Source: Aspidapion aeneum
Taxonomy: Eukaryota; Arthropoda; Insecta; Coleoptera; Brentidae
Assembly (NCBI GenBank): GCA_963576565.1
Contig: OY755042.1
Coordinates: 14,855,272-14,919,271 of the forward strand
Direction of reading: 5' to 3'
Length of the DNA stretch: 64,000 nt
Numbering within the stretch: position 1 is the first letter of the stretch; the number at the start of each line of letters is the position of its first letter. Made by a program: the position numbers and the translations under genes. The notes under the pieces are model-generated. The model was not told the DNA's origin. It searched no databases and saw only the letters and a list, made by a program, of their open reading frames with translations. Shown piece after piece: positions 57,901 to 64,000 of this stretch.

Positions 57901-60317
57901 ACCGTTTAAAAAATATATAGGGTACAGATGGGATTGGAATGGAAATCACAAGTTTTTGGGTTTTATTGACATTATACTTAGGGAATAGGGGAAATGTCTA
58001 ATAAAAAGTTTTTTGGTTTTAGGCCGAGTTTCGTTGAGATAACAAAAGTTTAATTGGGGCCGGGAGTTTTATTATGCTCTTTTAAAATTAATGTAATAGT
58101 TTTTGGTTCTTGATTTTGTTCTCTGGTTTTTACGCAGGATGATTCCCAACTGTTTCATTTCAAAATATCATTTGTTGGTGATAGGGTCTCATTAGCCCTT
58201 GGACATTTGGTAATTTTGCTTTGACTGATAGTTGTGGAGTGGGCCCAACTTAATTTTATATCTCGTAAACACCAGGAATAGGGATCTGAGAATGCATTAA
58301 GCAGTAAATTTTTTTTTTGAGTAGATGTTGTGTGTAGAGACACTTGAGTAGGCAGATTTAGTTTTACAACGTTCTTATAGGTGATCCTTGAAATTGTTTC
58401 CATATTTGTTTTTTGAAAGGGCACACGGGATAATTCTTTACGGGGTTGAGTGCAAAGTTTAAGACTTAGGTTCACATTAATATAGGGGTACAGTAAATGA
58501 GTACTCACGTTGGTTGTTTCCTTTAGTAATAATTTTAAACAAATATACTAACATCGTTTGTTTTTTGTAACATAAACATTTTTTTAAAACTTTTCCTAAA
58601 CTGATTGGTTTTTTTTCAATCACGATTTTTATACCTTATGATTCTTAAGTAAATTTAATTTTCAAATTTTTTTTTGTATAGTAAATTAATTTTTCTAGCT
58701 CATTCACTTTTCACATTCACACAGTTTTGGGAGAGGAAAGGGAATTGACAACTGTTTTCTTAAAGGAAAAGAACAAAAACTGTTGCATGACAACTCGAAT
58801 AAGATTTTTCTGGTGTTGGTTTTATTTAATTTTTTTTAAGGTTCACTAATAGGAGCTGCAACCCCACTTAAACATTTTTAATTTTTTTTTGAAAATATTT
58901 TTTAAATATTTTTCTTTAAATATTTTTTTTTAAAAGGGAAACTTGATTTTCTTGTTGGACATTTTTTTTCCTTGGTGCATAGTAGTACCTTGTCCCTACA
59001 ATTGTTCTACCAGTTTATTTAAATATTTTTTTTTTCTGAATTAAAATATAATTTTATTTCGAACCCTCACGTTTTAACAACCTATCATCATTTGTTTTAA
59101 AATTTTTTTTCTTCTCCCTACTCCAAACCACCTATCAGAGTGGAGTAATTTTTGAAAATTTTAGTGAGTCACTAATTAATTTTTTTTTTATTATTGGGCT
59201 ACTGTGGTCGCCTCCAAAAAAAAAATTTTTTAAATTTTTTGCGCACCTTTCGGTACGATCCTAGGGTCTTTTTGACCATGGGTTGATGCATCAATTTTAG
59301 TTTAAATTTTGGGAATTTCATGTTAACGATTATTAGAGAGTTGCAGTCCTACCAAGACGTTATTTGTATAAAAAAAATTTTATTACCATCGGTAATTTTT
59401 TTAAAATTTTCTTTTAATTTTTTTTATTACACACAACATCCTTACTAGTCTAATTCGACGCAATTTCAGCGAGCGGTTTTTTTTTTAATTGAGCATATTT
59501 TACGATTTCTATAACATGAACATCTGTTCCGATGTTTATTGCGTTCACTTATATATTAAGGGATGATGTGACCTTAAGCAATGCATGTTTCGTGTAAACT
59601 CAGAGTAGGTAAGCAGGTTAAAGTGGGTTTTGATTTATTCTTCTTAGAAAAATCATTGTATACGGCGATTTGGGTTTTTTTTTGAGGAGTTTATTAGTGG
59701 AGCCGTTCTGCAATAGCAGGAGTATACCCTAGCGTTAACTGTGTACAACAGCTTTGGGATTTTTGTTATAGGTAGTCTGTTGTACGTTCCATTTAGGGAT
59801 AAATTTACCTACTCGGTTGCTGAGGTAAACAAACATCACTTAACTTTAATTTTAATCCAGTTCAGCTAGGATAAGCGCAATTATTTTTTTTTGGTTTTAC
59901 TCACGCAGGAGTGAAACATAAGACCTAAACACTGCCAAAACTCTTGTCTCTCTTTTATTTTTTTTTAAAACTTTTTTTATGGCTACTTGTTAATTCTAAT
60001 TTAGGATTTAAGTGGTTATTTCTCTCTGCAGGGTTGGACGTCATAGTTGGTTGTACAAATACTTAACATAAATTATGATTACATTTTTAAATGCAAATAA
60101 ATTTTATTTTCTTACTGCTCCGGTGTTTTTCGGTTTTGTTCGCGTCTGCCCGTATTTAAGTTTTATATTTTCTACAGTTGTGAGAAAATTTATAGTGATT
60201 TCCACTAGTGAATTGAAAGTGAACTTTGTGTTTGTTATTGCGTGGTTTAGTTTTTATAATTGGGAGGTATAATTAACAGTTTTAATTAAAGTTTAAAGTT
60301 TGAAGATAAAAGGCACT
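54973..60317 (+). other. 5.3-kb T-rich leader between primer site and gag
   Basis: Strong excess of T over A on the + strand with many runs of 6-10 T. No recognisable protein domain; the longer frames (56119-56454 +, 58155-58508 -) show none. It could be an unusually long 5' UTR, or contain an unrecognised insertion. Confidence 0.5.
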
Positions 60318-62111
60318 ATGGCTATTTCTTTGAGTCGGTTGTCTGACGTAAGGTACTTAGTCAAGGACGAATTAATCTATGAGTTAACATGGAGAGGCAT
60401 AGCTATTGGAGCGGTGGAAGAGATGAAACAACAGCTTATGTTGATCAAACAAAGAGAAAAGACTGATGCAAGTATGAGATACCCTCCGTATCCTTTTAAA
60501 TTTGGCCAAGATGCTTTTAGTTGCATGAAGAAGCTTGATAGTCTGGTACCGCTGGTAGAGAAGTTCTCTGGTACGAGCAAAGGGGGAGAGTTTAGGAAAA
60601 TTGCTGTAAGGTTGGAACATGTGTTAGCCAGGATAAATAACATGAATCCGTCTAACTTTGAAGAAAGTCAAACCAAAGGCATACTGGTTGCGGAAACTTT
60701 GAGTTTGATTGGGAGGTTGCAGAGCCAAGCAACAGATTTATTAAGAGTTGGCGTGAACTCAGATGATGATGAAGCATCTGAAACCCAATCAACGAGTCGA
60801 AGCTCAGATCACTCGACAAATGTTGGCAACATTCCCAGCCAGTCTCAACTCCCGCAACCACAGCACTCGAGCACACAAAGACCAGCTCAACAGCCCACAA
60901 ATCAACCGTCGGTCATTGCTCCATTGCAAATGCAAGTGCTTACAAACCCAACTCAAACATCAGTACAAGCACCACTCCCTATGCCGATTGAGAATTACGG
61001 TACAACAGCTTTTCAGTATCAACAACCGTCTACCGTTCCTTTGAGTTTAGCTGCCCTCCAAAGTAGCATAGCACCAATTGCTCAGTCACGACCATTTTCA
61101 TGTTCGTCGCCAGTACCAATGTCAAGTGATCCTGGTACTTCATATCACGTTGCACCTGTACCTCCGCATAAGTGGAACATAAAGTTTACAGGCGAGAGGG
61201 GTACGATCTCCGTCACCGCATTTTTTGAGAGAGTGGACGAGTTAAGTCAGGCGAGAGGAGTCAGCAAAAAGGTTTTACTGAATTCGGGCATTGATCTTTT
61301 TGAAAAGTCAGCTTATACTTTTTACAAAGATGTTCGAAGAGAAGTCCATACGTGGGAACAGCTGGAACAGAGGTTCATGGCAGAATATCTTCCTTCTTCA
61401 TATGGCGAGAAGCTATTGAAGGAGATTCAAAAACGTAAACAAGGCCCTGGAGAGTCTATAGGGACCTATATTGCTGTCATGAACACATATTTCCAAAGAC
61501 TTGGCTGTCCTGTTTCCGAAGAGGCGAAATTAGCTATCGTCTTCAGAAATATCGCGGACATCTATAAAAATGGGTTAATTGCTACTGAGGTCAATAGCCT
61601 ATCACATTTAAAGGAGCTGTGTCGTAGAATAGACCAGAGATATGGTTTAGAGGAGGAAAATTTTACACCTAGGAAAAACCAATCTATTGAACCTGACTTG
61701 GCCTACGTTGACGTAGGGAGCGACAGTGACGATTTTTCAACAGGGGTTGATGCAATTCAAATATCAGGTGCTGGGACATCGAACCAACAGAATTTAAATC
61801 ATCCTGCTAATAGATTCGACAGAAATAGGCAGCAGCCAGCAAGCAATTTTGCTGCCAGGGCTGATAGAGATAGACAGCAACCAGCTAGTGGTCAGTCTAG
61901 TGTAAATGACAGGGATGTACAACCACAGGGTGTTGGATCTGGTAGGGCGAACAGGGACGTTGTATGTTATAGATGCAACCAAACAGGGCATATGGCAATC
62001 GGGTGCGCATTACCTAGAGGCAAACAGTGCTATTCGTGTGGACAAGCAGGGGTAACAGTAAGAGAATGTCGAAATTGTAATCGTCAGGGAAACGGACCCA
62101 GGCGCTCGTAG
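60318..62111 (+). CDS. Ty3/gypsy Gag polyprotein (597 aa)
   Basis: Start ATG at 60318 (cactATGG context); the six upstream in-frame codons begin with TTG and are not needed. Residues about 1-145 are a helical N-terminal region; 150-290 are rich in Gln, Pro and Ser; about 300-430 match the retrotransposon Gag capsid family (EVHTWEQLEQRFMAEYLPSS, GESIGTYIAVM). Zinc knuckle 1 at 550-563 is CYRCNQTGHMAIGC (CCHC). Knuckle 2 at 571-584 is CYSCGQAGVTVREC, where Val replaces the expected His. Gag assembles the particle and packages RNA. It ends in TAG 16 nt after a -1 slippery site leading to pol. Confidence 0.92.
   Translation: MAISLSRLSDVRYLVKDELIYELTWRGIAIGAVEEMKQQLMLIKQREKTDASMRYPPYPFKFGQDAFSCMKKLDSLVPLVEKFSGTSKGGEFRKIAVRLEHVLARINNMNPSNFEESQTKGILVAETLSLIGRLQSQATDLLRVGVNSDDDEASETQSTSRSSDHSTNVGNIPSQSQLPQPQHSSTQRPAQQPTNQPSVIAPLQMQVLTNPTQTSVQAPLPMPIENYGTTAFQYQQPSTVPLSLAALQSSIAPIAQSRPFSCSSPVPMSSDPGTSYHVAPVPPHKWNIKFTGERGTISVTAFFERVDELSQARGVSKKVLLNSGIDLFEKSAYTFYKDVRREVHTWEQLEQRFMAEYLPSSYGEKLLKEIQKRKQGPGESIGTYIAVMNTYFQRLGCPVSEEAKLAIVFRNIADIYKNGLIATEVNSLSHLKELCRRIDQRYGLEEENFTPRKNQSIEPDLAYVDVGSDSDDFSTGVDAIQISGAGTSNQQNLNHPANRFDRNRQQPASNFAARADRDRQQPASGQSSVNDRDVQPQGVGSGRANRDVVCYRCNQTGHMAIGCALPRGKQCYSCGQAGVTVRECRNCNRQGNGPRRS
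62087..62093 (+). promoter_or_regulatory. -1 programmed frameshift slippery site GGGAAAC
   Basis: Gag frame reads CAG GGA AAC, i.e. xxG GGA AAC, exactly the X XXY YYZ phasing required. A -1 slip gives GGG AAA CGG and enters the pol frame, which is open from here. The gag stop follows at 62109. This is how Gag-Pol would be made at a low ratio to Gag. Confidence 0.8.
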
Positions 62112-64000
62112 GTGGTCGACCTTCGAGTCAGCCTGAACAAGCATCGACCGATAGGCTAACGTACGTTTTAGATTATGTGATAAGTCATGCTCGTAAAGAT
62201 GAGAGGCCTTATTTAGAAGTGGATGTGCTCGGAAATAAGTTATTAGGTTTGTTGGATTCCGGGGCTTCACGTACCTTTTTAGGGAATCATGGTTGGTCGA
62301 TCATCGAGAGGTTTGGTTTTTCACTTGATACGACAAAGAAGACGAGTTGTATTGTGGCAAATGGTCAAAGCACGAGTAGTATTGGGACAGTGCAGCTGCC
62401 TATGCGAGTTCAAGATAAATTTAGGTTAATAGAGGTCGTCGTCGTTCCTGAGTTGCCGCACACTCTGATTTTGGGATTAGATTTTTGGATTTCGATGGGG
62501 ATAGTACCGAACTTAAGTACTAATGAGTGGCACTTTGCCGATAATAAAGATGTGATTTGTTCTTTAGAAACACCAGACCAACAAACTACTCTTTCGCCTT
62601 ATGAATCAGAACGACTAGAGGAATTGGTCGTTAAATATAAGACTATTATGGGTGACTCACTGGGATGTACCGACAGGGTAGAGCATAAGATTACAACAGA
62701 TGCAGCACCGATAAGACAACGTTCATATAAGGTCTCACCGGTCATTCAGAAACTTATTGATGACGAAATCGACGAAATGCTGAAAATGGATGTGATAGAA
62801 CGTAGTAGTAGTTCATGGGCTTCACCAGTGGTAATGGTACAAAAGAAAAACACAAAGAAATATCGTTTCTGTGTAGACTACCGCAAATTGAACTCAGTGA
62901 CGGCGCGTGATAGTTATCCTTTACCACTCGTATCCGAGACTCTTGACAAATTGAAAGATGCTAAGTACTTGTCAACTTTAGATATTAAGAGTGCTTATTG
63001 GCAAGTACCAATGGAAGAATCATCGAAGCCACTAACAGCATTCATCTGTCGACGAGGTCTCTTCCAATTTAAGCGGTTACCATTTGGTCTTCATAATGCA
63101 CCTGCAACTTGGCAGAGACTCATAGATAGCATCATAGGAAACGATTTAGACCCCTACGTGTACGTATATCTCGATGACCTCGTAATTGTCACACAGAGCT
63201 TTTCTGAACATCTTAGAATTCTTGAGGAAGTCCTACGAAGATTGCAGAATGCAAAGATAACGGTAAGTTGGGAGAAATGCCAACTGTGTAGGCCAGAAAT
63301 GACTTATTTAGGTTTCGTAGTGGACCGTCGAGGCATCCGAGTTGACCCTAATAAAATTAGAGCCATGTTAGAGCTCCAGAGGCCAAGAACTGTCAGAGAA
63401 GTTCGTAGAGTTGTAGGTACAATATCCTGGTATAGACGTTTCATAGAGAATTTTTCAGCGATAATAGCTCCAATTACAGCTCTAACTAAGAAAAATCAAA
63501 AGTTCGATTGGACTGCAGACTGCGAAAAAGCATTTATTAAGATTAAGGAACTTTTAGTGACTGCACCGATTCTTACATGTCCAGATTATACCAAAGAATT
63601 TGTCATTCAAACAGACGCCTCAGGATATGGAATAGGAGCATGTTTAACGCAACCTTATCCTGAAGGAGACAAAGTCATATGCTATTTGAGTCGATCTTTG
63701 ACTAAGCAAGAACGTGTTTACACGACCACCGAGCGAGAATGTTTGGCATTGGTTTGGGCGATAGAGAAGCTCCGGCCTTATATTGAGGGGATCTCATTTA
63801 AGGTCATAACAGATCATTTTAGTTTAAAATGGCTTCATAGCTTAAAAGAGCCCAGTGGAAGACTTGCTCGTTGGTCTGTAAAACTGCAGCAATATGATTT
63901 TGAAGTAATCCATCGGAAAGGGAAAGATTTAGTTGTCCCGGACATGTTGTCTCGTGCAGTACCTATGATTGATACAATTTCGCAGCCCAGAGATGTTTCA
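62087..64000 (+). CDS. Ty3/gypsy Pol (protease, RT, RNase H), partial
   Basis: Frame -1 to gag, uninterrupted to the window end. Protease: LLDSGASRTFLG at about 62250-62285. RT: YRKLNSVTARDSYPLP, then LDIKSAYWQV (motif A Asp), LPFGLHNAPATWQRL, YLDD at 63167-63178 (catalytic Asp pair) and YLGFVVDRRG. RNase H: TDASGYGIG from about 63611, TTERECLALVWAIEKLRPY and TDHFSLKWL. The PDMLSRA motif at the end marks the RNase H / connection boundary; integrase should follow beyond 64000. All catalytic residues seen are intact. It copies element RNA into DNA and processes Gag-Pol. Confidence 0.95.

Larger units (their letters stand above)
53795..64000 (+). mobile_element. Ty3/gypsy LTR retrotransposon, 5' part (runs off window)
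   Basis: Candidate 5' LTR, tRNA-Lys primer site, long leader, intact gag, frameshift site, and pol with protease, RT and RNase H in Ty3/gypsy order. Integrase and 3' LTR lie beyond the window. No stop or frameshift was found in about 3.7 kb of coding sequence, so insertion is recent or selection maintained it. Confidence 0.9.

Noticed and set aside
60300..60317. Six extra N-terminal codons of gag
   Set aside because: They begin at TTG; the first ATG in frame is 60318 with a better context.
60377..62270. Several minus-strand and alternate-frame ORFs over gag
   Set aside because: Shadows of the gag frame; no independent similarity.

Overview
The window is AT-rich eukaryotic DNA: it has introns with GT-AG borders, tRNA-derived SINE-like sequence, Ty1/copia and Ty3/gypsy elements and non-LTR elements. 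The mix suggests an insect, possibly a beetle, but no single-copy marker fixes the species. There are no bacterial-type operons and no CRISPR array.

Host genes: two paralogous genes on the + strand encode small secreted, cysteine-rich, VWC-type (von Willebrand factor C) proteins. Copy 1 (1760-18494) is complete. Its six exons join in phase into a 276-residue protein with a signal peptide, two VWC-like modules, a short linker and a C-terminal Cys module. Copy 2 (35518-43840) has the same first four exons with identical exon lengths and phases. Homologous exons 5 and 6 were not found in the following 20 kb. About 155 bp of upstream DNA with a TATA-like box is shared by the two copies, so the duplication carried the promoter. 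Both proteins probably act outside the cell; their partners are unknown.

Mobile DNA fills nearly everything else. Introns of copy 1 hold a TTAA-flanked MITE (2373-2676), clusters of 'acagggtgt' repeats (2990-4480), a LINE tail, a dispersed repeat present twice (5540-6850; 13310-14560), a complete but decayed copia element (8530-12934), a 262-bp MITE with a clean empty site (13839-14100) and a long inverted-repeat element (15392-16226). Between the genes are a large foldback element broken by a LINE and by a DINE-1/Helentron-like element (18759-23150), a second such element, minisatellites and several palindromic elements. Introns of copy 2 hold palindromic MITEs, a degenerate copia gag and a 323-bp tandem array capped by perfect 59-nt inverted repeats (41925-42851).

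Downstream of copy 2 is a multi-layer transposon nest (44343-48738) and a repeat-poor stretch. From about 53.8 kb to the end lies the 5' part of a Ty3/gypsy retrotransposon on the + strand: a candidate LTR, a tRNA-Lys primer site (54958), an unusually long T-rich leader, an intact gag (60318-62111), a correctly phased GGGAAAC slippery site and a pol frame open to the window edge. It looks like the youngest large element here.
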